Of a stretch of DNA of 64,000 nt, positions 16,624 through 25,512 are shown piece after piece. The notes beneath the pieces are model-generated. The model was not told where the DNA came from. It made no database searches and saw nothing but the letters and a program-made list of their open reading frames with translations. Origin of the DNA: Chloroflexota bacterium (GTDB lineage: Bacteria; Chloroflexota; Anaerolineae; UBA4142); NCBI GenBank assembly GCA_016215025.1, contig JACRMI010000191.1, positions 124,001 through 188,000 on the forward strand. The letters run 5' to 3'. Each line of letters starts with the position of its first letter. Position 1 is the first letter of the stretch. A program made the position numbers and the translations under genes.

Positions 16624-17808
16624 ATGAGAAATTTGCCATTGTACTTACTGCGCGTCGTTGGACAATGCATCGTCGTTTTCTTGCTCATACAAACGCTCGC
16701 AAACGCACAATCCGTTGACCCGATTGTCGATCTTCTCACCCGCATCAATCGCGAACGAGTTGCGCGTGGACTAACGCCGTACGCACTGAACGCAAAACTG
16801 TCCGCCGCTGCTCAATCGCACGCCAACGATTTGGCGCATACCGGCAAGTATCGCAGTCCCAACGAAGGTCATGCCGGATCGAACGGATCCAGCGCTTTAG
16901 ATCGCGTTGCGAGCGTCGGTTACGGCGCGTTCAGTTGGGGGCGTCGCGTCGGCGAAAATTGGGCGAACGCCAAGGACCCTGCCGCGGCGTTTTCAATGTG
17001 GATGGACAGCGCCCCGCATCGAAACAATATCTTGCATTCGGTCTATCGCGAACTCGGAATCGGCGCTGCCAAAGCGGCGGAGTACGGTTACATCTATATT
17101 CTGGATTTCGGCGCACAGCCCAACGTGCTTCCGTTTTTTATCAACGATGGTTCCGCCGAAACGCGCACGGTCGCTGTGACGCTGACGTTGGGCGACGAGC
17201 AAGCTTCGCCGGGCGGCGATGGATCGAACAACATCGGACATCCGACCGAGGTGCAAATTTCCAATTCGGCGGATTTCGCTGGAAGCAAATGGCAGCCGTA
17301 CGCCGTGCAAGTGAATTGGACTTTGCCATCCAAAGCCGGAACGCAAACCGTGTACGTCAAGTATCGCGATGCGAAAGGACGCACAGCGACCGCCAGCGAT
17401 TCCATCGCACTAAATATTCCGGTCACACCATCGCCTAGTCCGACGCGAACCTTGACGCGCACGCCGCGCCCAACGAATACGGCAACGACAACGTCCACTG
17501 TGACCAGGACGCTGACACCGTCGCCATCCGAGACACCGACACTCACGCCGACGGAAATATCGACAAGCACGCCAACCGTCACGCCGACTGAAACATCGAC
17601 GAGTACGCCGACCGTCACACCGACACTGATCATCATCGCGAAGACGCCGACAGCGCAGCCTTCACCGACGACAACTGTCTCCGTCATCGCCGCGAATGCT
17701 TTGGACGCGTCAGCCATTGACGCATCATCGATTATCGGTGCTATAGGATTTGCAATTGTTGCAATGATGCTAGTTGCTGTTTTTAAAGATACTGGAATTA
17801 GAAATTGA
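16624..17808 (+). CDS. CAP/SCP-domain surface protein with TP-rich stalk
   Basis: 394 residues: signal peptide (1-29, ending 'QTLANAQS'), then a CAP (SCP/PR1) domain with 'LSAAAQSHANDLAHTGKY', 'RRVGENWANAKDP' and 'WMDSAPHRNNIL', an Ig-like middle segment, a long Thr/Pro/Ser stalk with repeated 'STPTVTPTE', and a C-terminal membrane helix 'IIGAIGFAIVAMMLVAVF'. It is probably exported and anchored by the last helix. Bacterial CAP proteins have unclear activity. Its stop overlaps the TTG start of the next CAP gene. Confidence 0.87.
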   Translation: MRNLPLYLLRVVGQCIVVFLLIQTLANAQSVDPIVDLLTRINRERVARGLTPYALNAKLSAAAQSHANDLAHTGKYRSPNEGHAGSNGSSALDRVASVGYGAFSWGRRVGENWANAKDPAAAFSMWMDSAPHRNNILHSVYRELGIGAAKAAEYGYIYILDFGAQPNVLPFFINDGSAETRTVAVTLTLGDEQASPGGDGSNNIGHPTEVQISNSADFAGSKWQPYAVQVNWTLPSKAGTQTVYVKYRDAKGRTATASDSIALNIPVTPSPSPTRTLTRTPRPTNTATTTSTVTRTLTPSPSETPTLTPTEISTSTPTVTPTETSTSTPTVTPTLIIIAKTPTAQPSPTTTVSVIAANALDASAIDASSIIGAIGFAIVAMMLVAVFKDTGIRN

Positions 17809-18584
17809 AGTCCCTAGAACCTAGCCAACGCACACTATTATTTTTGATTGGCTTGCTTTTACCCCTGCTGGTGGCGTGCGATGTTGCCCGAGCATTTGCA
17901 CCGCTAACTCAAGTTGCGACAGACAACACGGTGACGTACGTTGTGCAACCCGGCGATACCGTCACCCTCATCGCCACCAAGTATCATCTGACGATTGAGC
18001 AAATTATAAATTTAAATTCGGATGCATATCCAGCGCTCGCGCGCGATCCGTCGTCGCTGAAACCGGGCTGGGTCTTGCAATTGCCCCGGACGTCGGCCTT
18101 TGCTCCGACGACACCGGAAGCAAGCCAAGTCGATCTAATTCAAGCCTCGCAACAAATCGTCGAAGGCATTAATAATGCGCGCGCGCAAAAAGGTCTGCTC
18201 CTATTACGGACAGATGCCAATCTCACTCGCATTGCGTCGGATCGTTCTAGCCATATGATTACTCGCAATTACTTTAGTCATAATGATCCCGACACCATGC
18301 AGGAACCCTTGCTGCGTTATCTTCAAGCGATGAGATTTCAATACCGCTACGCCGGTGAAAACATCGCCGAGATCAAGAACGACGCCGGCTGGGTTCCGCC
18401 CTGGCTCACCGTCGCCGCGCGCTATAACGCCACCGACCTCGCGAATGAGTTCGTCAAGGGCTGGACCAACAGCCCCGAACATCGCGCCAATATCATGAAT
18501 TCAAATTATCGCCGCACGGGCGTCGCGCTTGCGGCATCCGCCGATGGGCGTCGCATCGTCGCCACGCAGACATTTTCGGATTAA
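17805..18584 (+). CDS. LysM-CAP domain lipoprotein
   Basis: 259 residues. 'LLFLIGLLLPLLVAC' is a lipoprotein signal. A LysM peptidoglycan/glycan-binding repeat follows ('YVVQPGDTVTLIATKYHLT' to 'PGWVLQLP', about 45-97), then a CAP domain with 'FSHNDPDT', 'YAGENIAEI' and 'WTNSPEHRANIM'. The start is TTG overlapping the previous stop (TTGA). Two neighbouring CAP proteins with different anchors suggest a surface role. Confidence 0.87.
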   Translation: MKSLEPSQRTLLFLIGLLLPLLVACDVARAFAPLTQVATDNTVTYVVQPGDTVTLIATKYHLTIEQIINLNSDAYPALARDPSSLKPGWVLQLPRTSAFAPTTPEASQVDLIQASQQIVEGINNARAQKGLLLLRTDANLTRIASDRSSHMITRNYFSHNDPDTMQEPLLRYLQAMRFQYRYAGENIAEIKNDAGWVPPWLTVAARYNATDLANEFVKGWTNSPEHRANIMNSNYRRTGVALAASADGRRIVATQTFSD

Positions 18585-18597
18585 CGGAGGCGAATCT

Positions 18598-20217
18598 TTG
18601 ACTGAGACAAATCCAATGACGGACACTGTCCTCAATTTCGTCGTCGACCAAATGTCGAGTCATCAAGCGATTCTCGCCGATTTCAGTTCGCGCTTGGAAC
18701 CTTTCGCAAACGATTTGATCGATGCTTGGACCAAAGCATTTCGCGAAACGGGCACTCGTGTTTCGCTCCCTGATGAAATCCTTGCCCAAAATGGGCAAGA
18801 CAATTTCGTGCGCACATTATTCGGCGAACTCAAGCGCGGCAATTTGCGTCAAGCCTTCACCGGTCTAGTCGATTGGAGCAACAATCTCGCACACATCGGC
18901 TTGCGCTACGACATGGCAGTTCAGCTTGTGCGCGATTACCAACGCGCCGTTCTCGATTTCGTCGTTCGCACGTATACCGACGATCCACAAATGTCGCTGG
19001 TGTTTGACGCCTTTGACGATCTATTCGATAGCGCGATTACGCTGACCGGCGCAGTTTATTCGAATGGAAGCAAGACCGGTGGCATCAAGTCCATGCCGGC
19101 CGAGGTTTCGGAGGCGCTATGGCGAGATGTCAACAATCAGTTCGTCCTCGCTTATCTGACCGAAGGCATGTCGCACGCGGTCAACAACTTGCTGGCAACG
19201 ATCCTGGGACGCACGCAACTCTTGCTCGAACGCTATCGCGATTTTGAAATTCGGGACGAGTTGGAAGAGATTCAAAGCGCGGCAGCCACAGGCGCGCAAG
19301 TCATGCGGCGAATTCAAGATTACGCGCGCGTCGGCGCGAACAAGCGCCAAATCGTCGATGTCAATCTTTTGTTGCGGGATGCCTCCGAGCTAACGCGTTT
19401 TATTTGGCGTGACCGCTCTGAAGCGCAAGGCATCATCATCGACGTCATTAGAGATTTTGCCGAAGTGCCATCGGTTTGGGGAAACCCATCGGAATTGCGC
19501 CGGGTCTTTGTCGCCGTTTTGTTGAACGCAATCGAAGCGCTGCCCAGCGGCGGATCAATCACCCTGCGGACAGAACGCAAAGGGGATCGCGTTATTGCGT
19601 CCATCACCGACAACGGCATAGGAATGCGCGGCGACGTGAAAATGAACGCTGCGCAATCGTTCTTTACGACGAAAGATTCACCTCACCTTGGATTAGGACT
19701 TGCCATCGCAACTCATATCATCGCCGATCACAACGGAGAGATTGTAATTGACAGCAAATTGCAGAACGGCACCACGGTCAACATCTCACTCCCTGTGGCG
19801 CATGAATCACCTCAAGAAAAAGGAGATTCGAACATGTTACTCAGCCGTCCAGCCAATGTCCTTGTTATCGACAACGAATCCTCGGTCCGTAATCTCCTCA
19901 CACGTTTGATCAAAATGAAAGGACACACGGTCGTCACAGCCGATGGAGGTTCCGAAGGAATCGCCGCATTCAAAGCGGGCAAATTCGATGCAGTCCTAAC
20001 CGATCTTGGTATGCCCGAAGTATCAGGGTGGGACGTAGCGCGCGAAATCAAGAAAATCAATCCAAAGGTTCTGGTCGCACTCACGACGGGCTGGCCCATC
20101 GAAATGACACCAGAGGAATTGAAAGAAAGATTTGTCGATCGAATTGTCAGCAAACCATTCGATCTGCCGCTGCTGTTTAGTCTGATCGACGAGGCGGTTG
20201 TGCTGAACGAGGGATAA
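18598..20217 (+). CDS. Histidine kinase fused to receiver domain
   Basis: 539 residues. Residues about 15-180 resemble an all-helical RsbRD/globin-like sensor. The kinase H-box is 'EGMSHAVNNLLATILG', the ATPase has 'VLLNAIEALPSGG', 'ITDNGIGM' and 'HLGLGLAIA', and a CheY-type receiver follows with the phospho-aspartate in 'VLTDLGMPEVSGWD' and lysine in 'VSKPF'. No membrane segment, so cytoplasmic. TTG at 18598 is chosen because GGAGG ends eight bases before it; ATG at 18616 is the alternative. A second ribosome binding site lies inside, before the receiver. Confidence 0.88.
   Translation: MTETNPMTDTVLNFVVDQMSSHQAILADFSSRLEPFANDLIDAWTKAFRETGTRVSLPDEILAQNGQDNFVRTLFGELKRGNLRQAFTGLVDWSNNLAHIGLRYDMAVQLVRDYQRAVLDFVVRTYTDDPQMSLVFDAFDDLFDSAITLTGAVYSNGSKTGGIKSMPAEVSEALWRDVNNQFVLAYLTEGMSHAVNNLLATILGRTQLLLERYRDFEIRDELEEIQSAAATGAQVMRRIQDYARVGANKRQIVDVNLLLRDASELTRFIWRDRSEAQGIIIDVIRDFAEVPSVWGNPSELRRVFVAVLLNAIEALPSGGSITLRTERKGDRVIASITDNGIGMRGDVKMNAAQSFFTTKDSPHLGLGLAIATHIIADHNGEIVIDSKLQNGTTVNISLPVAHESPQEKGDSNMLLSRPANVLVIDNESSVRNLLTRLIKMKGHTVVTADGGSEGIAAFKAGKFDAVLTDLGMPEVSGWDVAREIKKINPKVLVALTTGWPIEMTPEELKERFVDRIVSKPFDLPLLFSLIDEAVVLNEG
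19817..19836 (+). promoter_or_regulatory. Internal ribosome binding site before receiver domain
   Basis: AAAAGGAG is followed, nine bases later, by an in-frame ATG at 19834, exactly at the kinase-receiver boundary. It could give a stand-alone 127-residue receiver ending at 20217, in addition to the full fusion. Confidence 0.5.
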
Positions 20218-20223
20218 AAATCA

Positions 20224-20265
20224 GAATCCCGGTTTCTCCCCTTCGGGGAAACCGGGATTCTTTTT
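20224..20265. terminator. Bidirectional terminator between kinase and chromate gene
   Basis: GAATCCCGGTTTCTCCCC pairs with GGGGAAACCGGGATTC (a two-base bulge), loop TTC, followed by TTTTT on the plus strand. It lies between convergent genes and probably serves both. Confidence 0.8.
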
Positions 20266-20282
20266 ATACGCGCTCTGCTGCG

Positions 20283-20837
20283 TTATCGATACACAATCAA
20301 TCCTAGTATTGCCGCGCCGATGATGATGAACACCGGATTGATCGTCGTGAAAGTGAGCAAGCCAAATGCTACAACGGCGATGATCGCCTTGTCCCAGCTT
20401 TGCAACAATCCATCGCCCCAACCTAGCTTCTTTGCACCGAAAACGGTGAATGCCATATCGTACGCCGTCCACAATAGCAAACCGATAACGACCGGGCGCA
20501 CGGCCGTGATCATTGCTTTGACGTTGGCATTATCTTTGATGCCAAAAAAAGCCACGATCATGACTAACATCAGCAAGGTGGTGGGCAAGACAGTTCCTGT
20601 CGCTGCGGCTACTGCTCCGCCGATTCCCGCCACTTTGTAGCCGACGTATGCCGATGCTTGCGGCGCGATGGGACCGGGCAATGCATTTCCAATCGCTACG
20701 CCATCCGCAAACTCTGCCGACGTGACCCAACCCGCGTCAACGCACTCGCGCTGCATCAGTGCCAACGATGCAGGACCACCGCCCCACGAAAACATTGCCA
20801 CGCGGGTGAATAGAATGAAAATGTCCCATAACAACAT
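20283..20837 (-). CDS. Half-size chromate transporter (CHR family)
   Basis: 184 residues, a single CHR domain: 'FSWGGGPASLALMQRECVD' and 'IGNALPGPIAPQASAYVGYK' are CHR signatures. About five to six membrane helices. Short-chain CHR proteins normally occur as adjacent pairs forming a heterodimer, but no partner is next to this one. Chromate efflux or a different anion are possible. The hutH gene lies 55 bases upstream in the same direction. Confidence 0.85.
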   Translation of the reverse strand: MLLWDIFILFTRVAMFSWGGGPASLALMQRECVDAGWVTSAEFADGVAIGNALPGPIAPQASAYVGYKVAGIGGAVAAATGTVLPTTLLMLVMIVAFFGIKDNANVKAMITAVRPVVIGLLLWTAYDMAFTVFGAKKLGWGDGLLQSWDKAIIAVVAFGLLTFTTINPVFIIIGAAILGLIVYR

Positions 20838-20892
20838 TGTTAGAACCTCCGTTGGTTTTGAAAATTACAAATGACAATTGACAATTGACAAA

Positions 20893-22446
20893 TCAAAGTT
20901 GTCCGATGAGTTCTCCACTCGCAATTAAATCTACCGCTCGCTCGATGTCGCTGGCGAGCACGCGGTCATGCGCCAGAAACGGAATCGCTTGCCGAATACG
21001 GGCGTGCGCGGCGCGCGTTCCACCGCCAAGCATCTCAACTCCGCGTCCGAGATTCTTGAGTCGCAGATCGATGCCTTGCGCGGCGGCGAGCAACTCAATC
21101 GCCAAAATCCGCGTCGTGTTCCAAACGATCTCGCGCGCGTGACGCGCCGCATTCGTCGACATCGCGACATGGTCTTCTTGGTCTGCGCTCGTCGGAATCG
21201 AATCGACCGAATCGGGATGCGCGAGTGTCTTGTTATCGGAAACGAGTGCGGCTGCCGTGACCTGCGCCATCATCAAGCCGCTGTTCGTGCCACCGCCTTC
21301 GACCAACATCATGGGCAAGCCGTCACTGAGATGCGCGCTCGTCAAACGAAAAACGCGCCGCTCGGCTATGTTTCCAAGTTCGGCGACTGCCATCGACAGC
21401 AAGTTCATAGCGATGGCGACACCCTCGCCGTGAAAGTTGCCGCCTGAGCGCGATTTGTTTTCGTCGTCGATGTCCAAGAATATGAGCGGATTATCCGTCG
21501 CCGCGTTGATCTCCTCGCCGACGATTTTGCGCGCGTACGCAATCGCATCGCGCGCTGCACCAATCACTTGCGGCGCGCAGCGAATCGAATACGCGTCTTG
21601 CACTTTGCGCGTCGAATCCACCAAACGACTGCCATCGACCAACGCGCGAATATTTTGCGCCGTCGTGATTTGTCCTGCGTGTCCCGCCGCGCGATGAATT
21701 CGTTCGTCAAAAGGCGATGAACGTGCGACAATCGCTTCGAGCGTCAGCGCAACGGAAACGTCCGAGTGACGCGTCAGATTTTCGGCGTCGGCAATTGCGA
21801 GTGAGGCCATCGCCGCAGAAACGGTCGCGCCGTTGTTGAGGGCGAGTCCTTCCTTCGCCTGCAATTCGATGCGCGGAATGCCCGCCAACTCCATCGCGCG
21901 CTTGCCCGACATTCGCTCCCCGCGATAAATTGCTTCGCCGCTTTCTTCGTCTTTATCTTCCGCATCGCGTGTCAGCACAAGCACCATATGCGACAATGGC
22001 GCAAGGTCACCACTCGCGCCGACCGAACCTTTCGATGGAATGATCGGATGAACACCACGATTGAGCATTTCGATCAGCGTTTCGATGACGAGCGCACGCA
22101 CGCCAGAGAAACCTTTCGCGAGCGTATTCGCGCGAATCGCCATTGCCGCGCGAACGACATCTTCGGGCAGCGGATCGCCAACGCCGGCGCTGTGACTGAG
22201 AATAAGATTGCGCATCAAGCGCGCGGATTGGTCGGCGTGTATCGGCACATTCGCAAAAACGCCAAAGCCGGTGTTGATACCGTACACGGTCGGTGTTCCC
22301 CGCGCAATGAGTTCATCGACCCAAGCGCGGCTTGCATCGATGGGTGGACGTGCTGCATCGCTCAGCGCGACCGGTGCATTGCGGCGCGCGATGGCGAGGA
22401 CATTATCAATTGTGAGGTGTTCGCCGTCGAGAAGAATTGGATTCAT
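20893..22446 (-). CDS. hutH: Histidine ammonia-lyase
   Basis: 517-residue aromatic amino acid lyase that turns histidine into urocanate and ammonia. The MIO cofactor forms from Ala144-Ser145-Gly146 in 'GSVGASGDLAPLSH'. 'TVYGINTGFGVFANV' and 'LILSHSAGVGDPL' are also typical, and the C-terminal 'VDSIPTSADQEDHVAMST' fits HutH. No other hut gene is seen nearby. A tyrosine ammonia-lyase cannot be fully excluded, but the motifs fit HutH. Confidence 0.93.
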   Translation of the reverse strand: MNPILLDGEHLTIDNVLAIARRNAPVALSDAARPPIDASRAWVDELIARGTPTVYGINTGFGVFANVPIHADQSARLMRNLILSHSAGVGDPLPEDVVRAAMAIRANTLAKGFSGVRALVIETLIEMLNRGVHPIIPSKGSVGASGDLAPLSHMVLVLTRDAEDKDEESGEAIYRGERMSGKRAMELAGIPRIELQAKEGLALNNGATVSAAMASLAIADAENLTRHSDVSVALTLEAIVARSSPFDERIHRAAGHAGQITTAQNIRALVDGSRLVDSTRKVQDAYSIRCAPQVIGAARDAIAYARKIVGEEINAATDNPLIFLDIDDENKSRSGGNFHGEGVAIAMNLLSMAVAELGNIAERRVFRLTSAHLSDGLPMMLVEGGGTNSGLMMAQVTAAALVSDNKTLAHPDSVDSIPTSADQEDHVAMSTNAARHAREIVWNTTRILAIELLAAAQGIDLRLKNLGRGVEMLGGGTRAAHARIRQAIPFLAHDRVLASDIERAVDLIASGELIGQL

Positions 22447-22469
22447 TGTGTCATATTCGTTTCAGGGCA

Positions 22470-22545
22470 AGGAAACAGGTAGACAAGGAAACAAGCAAAC
22501 AAGATCATACCTGTCTACCTGTTTACTCGCCTACCTGTTTACCGT
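22470..22545. repeat. GGAAACAGGTAGAC inverted repeat
   Basis: GGAAACAGGTAGAC-AAGGAAACAAGC is followed by GTCTACCTGTTTAC-type words; the arms are complementary. Lies between the tRNA and hutH and may act as the tRNA terminator (ACCGTTTTTTC follows on the plus strand only). Confidence 0.5.
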
Positions 22546-22555
22546 TTTTTCAGTG

Positions 22556-22629
22556 TGCCCCCGGCGAGACTCGGACTCGCAACTTCCAACTTAGAAGGTT
22601 GTTACTCTATCCACTTGAGTTACGGGGGC
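22556..22629 (-). tRNA. tRNA-Arg(TCT), divergent
   Basis: Folds as a cloverleaf of 74 bases: acceptor GCCCCCG/CGGGGGC, D-arm ACTC...GAGT with GG in the loop, anticodon loop CTTCTAA with anticodon TCT (complement of 22593-22595), T-stem GCGAG/CTCGC, and A73. Odd points are an A-G mismatch at the base of the anticodon stem (27-43) and a T-loop reading TCCGAGT, with C at position 55 where T is nearly universal. CCA is not encoded. It may be functional but slightly decayed. Confidence 0.8.
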
Positions 22630-22749
22630 TAGTCCAAAATCATTTTACTATGAAATAACTGTTGGGTCAAAAACAAAATACAACAACAAATTGAGGAACA
22701 AACGAATAACAGCCTGATTAATTTCGATGATTCCTCAATTCGTCATTGT

Positions 22750-24264
22750 TTACTCCGGCAATCGCCCGTAGAGGTACGTTATCTCTTTCAACCGCGCGGC
22801 GATGCCATCGTTCAATGCGTTCGGCAACATGCGCCAGCACCAGTTCGGCGCGCCGACCGTGCTGGGTGTGTTCATTCGCGAAGAGTGTCCCAGGTTGAGC
22901 AAATCTTGCACCGTCGTCATGGCGGTATGCGCCACGGATGACCACGCCAGCCGAATCAAATCCCAACCAATGTCGGTACCATCGCGCGCGAGATAACGCC
23001 GCGCATAGTCGCGTTCTTTTTCCGTCGAGGTTTCCTGATACCAACCAAGCGCCGTGTCGTTGTCGTGCGTGCCGGTGTAGGCAATGAACTCACGCTTGTA
23101 ATTATGCGGAAGGAATGGATCGGCGGGTCCGTTGCCAAATGCAAATTGGATGACTTTCATGCCAGGATAGCCGAACTCTTCTTGCAGCGCATCTACACCC
23201 GCGCGCGATTCCGCATCGAAATCGCCGAGGTCTTCCGCGATGATCGCGACTTGCCCCATCGCCGCTGTGACCGCGCGGAAGAATCTGGCTCCGGGACCTT
23301 TCACCCAGCGACCTTTGATCGCCGTCTTTTCGCCAGCAGGTACTTCCCAGTAATTATAGAACCCCCGGAAATGATCGATGCGAACGACATCGGCTTGGGT
23401 GAACGCCATCTTGAATCGCTCGATCCACCACGCGTAACCGTCTTTCGCCATCACGTTCCAACGATAGTGCGGATGTCCCCAAAGCTGCCCGGTCTCGCTA
23501 AAATAATCCGGCGGAACACCGGAGACAATCGCGGGTTTCAAATCCTTGTTGAGGTAGAAAAGCTGCGGATTCGCCCACACCTCCGCGCTATCGTACGCAA
23601 CAAAAATCGGAATGTCGCCGATGAGGCGGATGCCGCGATCATTCGCATACTTTTTAACGGCGAGCCATTGTTCAAAAAATTGCCACTGTCGAAATTTTTG
23701 ATTTTCGATTCGGTCGCCAAGACGTTCGCGTGCATCGGCAATGGTCGTTTCTTCGCGGCGCTGCAATTTATAGTCCCATTCGTACCAGGGTTTCAAGTGG
23801 TGTTCTTCTTTCAACGCCATAAACAACGCAAAATCGTCGAGCCACACCGCTTGCTCGTTCGTAAATCGATTGAACGCTGTACGCTGTTCATCCGATGCAT
23901 TCCGCTTGAAATTCTCGAATGCGCGATTGAGCAGATCGGTTTTAGATTGAATGACCCAACCATAATCGACGCGGTCGATTGGAAACGCAGGGACGTTATC
24001 AATATCCGACGGTGCAAGATACCCTGCCTCCACCAACTTGTCGGGGTTGATGAGCAACGGATTGCCCGCCAACGCCGAAAAACACAAATACGGCGAATCG
24101 GCGTAACCGGTCGGGTTGAGTGGCAATACTTGCCAATACGACTGTCCCGCCGATTGCAGAAAATCGATAAAGCGATATGCAGCGTCGCCCAAATCGCCGA
24201 TGCCAAATCGACCCGGCAGTGATATGGGGTGCAACAGTACGCCGCTGCGACGAGGAAATTTCAT
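22750..24264 (-). CDS. malQ: 4-alpha-glucanotransferase
   Basis: 504-residue GH77 amylomaltase that transfers glucan segments between maltodextrins. 'RRSGVLLHPISLPGRFGIGD' at the start, 'YWQVLPLNPTGYADSPY', the nucleophile region 'VVRIDHFRGFYNYWEVPAG' and acid/base 'IIAEDLGD', then 'TGTHDNDT' are all present. Length is normal. It is the last gene of the long minus-strand run before the tRNA. Confidence 0.94.
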   Translation of the reverse strand: MKFPRRSGVLLHPISLPGRFGIGDLGDAAYRFIDFLQSAGQSYWQVLPLNPTGYADSPYLCFSALAGNPLLINPDKLVEAGYLAPSDIDNVPAFPIDRVDYGWVIQSKTDLLNRAFENFKRNASDEQRTAFNRFTNEQAVWLDDFALFMALKEEHHLKPWYEWDYKLQRREETTIADARERLGDRIENQKFRQWQFFEQWLAVKKYANDRGIRLIGDIPIFVAYDSAEVWANPQLFYLNKDLKPAIVSGVPPDYFSETGQLWGHPHYRWNVMAKDGYAWWIERFKMAFTQADVVRIDHFRGFYNYWEVPAGEKTAIKGRWVKGPGARFFRAVTAAMGQVAIIAEDLGDFDAESRAGVDALQEEFGYPGMKVIQFAFGNGPADPFLPHNYKREFIAYTGTHDNDTALGWYQETSTEKERDYARRYLARDGTDIGWDLIRLAWSSVAHTAMTTVQDLLNLGHSSRMNTPSTVGAPNWCWRMLPNALNDGIAARLKEITYLYGRLPE

Positions 24265-24281
24265 TGATGACTCCTAAAAAC

Positions 24282-24345
24282 GTAGGGCAAGTTACCAACT
24301 TGCCCCATACTTGAAAACATCAGGCAAGTTAGAAACTTGCCCTAC
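24282..24345. repeat. GTAGGGCAAGTT palindrome pair
   Basis: Two hairpins, GGGCAAGTT-ACC-AACTTGCCC (24284-24305) and AGGCAAGTT-AGA-AACTTGCCT-like (24322-24343), are nested in an outer pair GTAGGGCAAGTT/AACTTGCCCTAC. It sits between malQ and the DUF503 gene and overlaps the DUF503 stop codon. Confidence 0.7.
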
Positions 24346-24626
24346 CAAATTTCGATACTGTAATCGGCGATGACCGCGTCGAGCCGGCTGCGCTCGATAT
24401 TGTCGATCACTTTGTCGAGCAGACCCTGCGCGTACCCCTTGTCCGCTGACACGCAAACGATGCCGATGGTGGAATACTGCCACGAGTCCAAGTCATCGAC
24501 TTCGGCGATGGAAACGTTGAATGTCTGACGCACGCGCGCGATCAGCGATTTGACGACGTGGCGTTTATCTTTGAGCGATTGGCTCGATGGAATTTCTAAT
24601 TGAAGCGTGCAAACACCGACTACCAT
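24342..24626 (-). CDS. DUF503 / YlxP-like protein
   Basis: 94-residue DUF503 protein: 'GVCTLQLEIPSSQSLKDKRH' then 'VSIAEVDDLDSWQYSTIGIV' are hallmarks of the family. YlxP-like proteins are small ferredoxin-like folds often near rbfA and infB; here the neighbours are different. The stop TAG is provided by the adjacent palindromic repeat, so the last residues (YSIEIW) may have been fixed by its insertion. Confidence 0.88.
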   Translation of the reverse strand: MVVGVCTLQLEIPSSQSLKDKRHVVKSLIARVRQTFNVSIAEVDDLDSWQYSTIGIVCVSADKGYAQGLLDKVIDNIERSRLDAVIADYSIEIW

Positions 24627-24692
24627 TGGTAATTTCAGATTTCAAATTTATGATTTATGATTTTTCCGCGTTCGTCCGCGTTTGTCCGCGTC

Positions 24693-25502
24693 CTATTTTA
24701 TTGCGCGACGGACTTCATCTGCTATTAACGTTTCGAGGTGAGAAAAATCTTTGGCGATACCCGATGCACGCGAGGGATGGCGCTCGCTGATGGGGCAGGC
24801 GTTGCACTCGACGCAGACATCGCGCCCCATTTGCGCGAAAACATTTTGGCGCATCATCGCCAGCTTTTGAATTGCTTCCACTGGAAGCGGATCGAGCGGC
24901 TTGCCCAGCGCTTGCTGCGCGGCGAGCGTCACTTGCGCGGAATGCTCCACGCGTTCGAGCCGCATGTACGCTTCCCACAAGTCCTTGCCAACGGTGACTG
25001 AACCATGCCGATCCAGCATCAGCGCATCATAATGTTTGATGAGTTCGCGGACGGCGATTGGACCTTCGGCGCTGGTCGGCGTGGCGTACGGCGCCGTCGG
25101 AATCGTACCGAGGTCATAGACAACTTCGGGCATAACACATTTCGCAAGCGAGATGCCCGCCAGCGTACACGCAATGGCATTCGGCGGGTGCGCATGAATC
25201 ACGGCGTGAACATCGGCACGCTGGCGATAGCATTCCAAATGAATGCGAATCTCCGACGATGGTTTCAAATCGCGTGCCTTGCCAAATGCAGGACCAACTC
25301 TCGTGCCGATGAGATCGACGACGATAAGCTGCTCTACATCGAGGAAGCCTTTGCTAAAGCCCGACGGGGTGACGAGCAAGCGTTCGCGATCAAGACGAAC
25401 GGAAATATTTCCGTCGCCCGCGGCAACGAAATTCTTTTGGTGCATCAGCTTGCCAATTTCGACGATGCGTTGGCGCAGTTCGTGTTCTGTTCTTGTGTCC
25501 AT
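24693..25502 (-). CDS. Class II aldolase, BMC cargo candidate with CxxCxxC tail
   Basis: 269 residues. Residues 1-220 are the class II aldolase/adducin fold (L-fuculose-1-phosphate aldolase-like): 'FVAAGDGNISVRL', zinc ligands in 'VIHAHPPNAIA' and 'MLDRHGSVTVG'. Such enzymes cleave sugar phosphates to DHAP plus an aldehyde. A C-terminal extension has CxxCxxC (Cys230, 233, 236), a Ser/Arg/Gly linker and a last amphipathic helix, 'SHLETLIADEVRRAIK', that looks like an encapsulation peptide. With the nearby BMC shell and aldehyde dehydrogenase genes this points to a microcompartment-lumen aldolase. The sugar substrate is unknown. Confidence 0.85.
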   Translation of the reverse strand: MDTRTEHELRQRIVEIGKLMHQKNFVAAGDGNISVRLDRERLLVTPSGFSKGFLDVEQLIVVDLIGTRVGPAFGKARDLKPSSEIRIHLECYRQRADVHAVIHAHPPNAIACTLAGISLAKCVMPEVVYDLGTIPTAPYATPTSAEGPIAVRELIKHYDALMLDRHGSVTVGKDLWEAYMRLERVEHSAQVTLAAQQALGKPLDPLPVEAIQKLAMMRQNVFAQMGRDVCVECNACPISERHPSRASGIAKDFSHLETLIADEVRRAIK

Positions 25503-25512
25503 TTTTTACTCT

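Noticed and set aside
17094..17717. 207-codon minus-strand frame rich in Val/Gly
   Set aside because: It is the reverse of the Thr/Pro-coding stalk of the CAP protein; the codon pattern makes long antisense frames.
23065..24222. 385-codon plus-strand frame over malQ
   Set aside because: Antisense shadow of the clear malQ gene.
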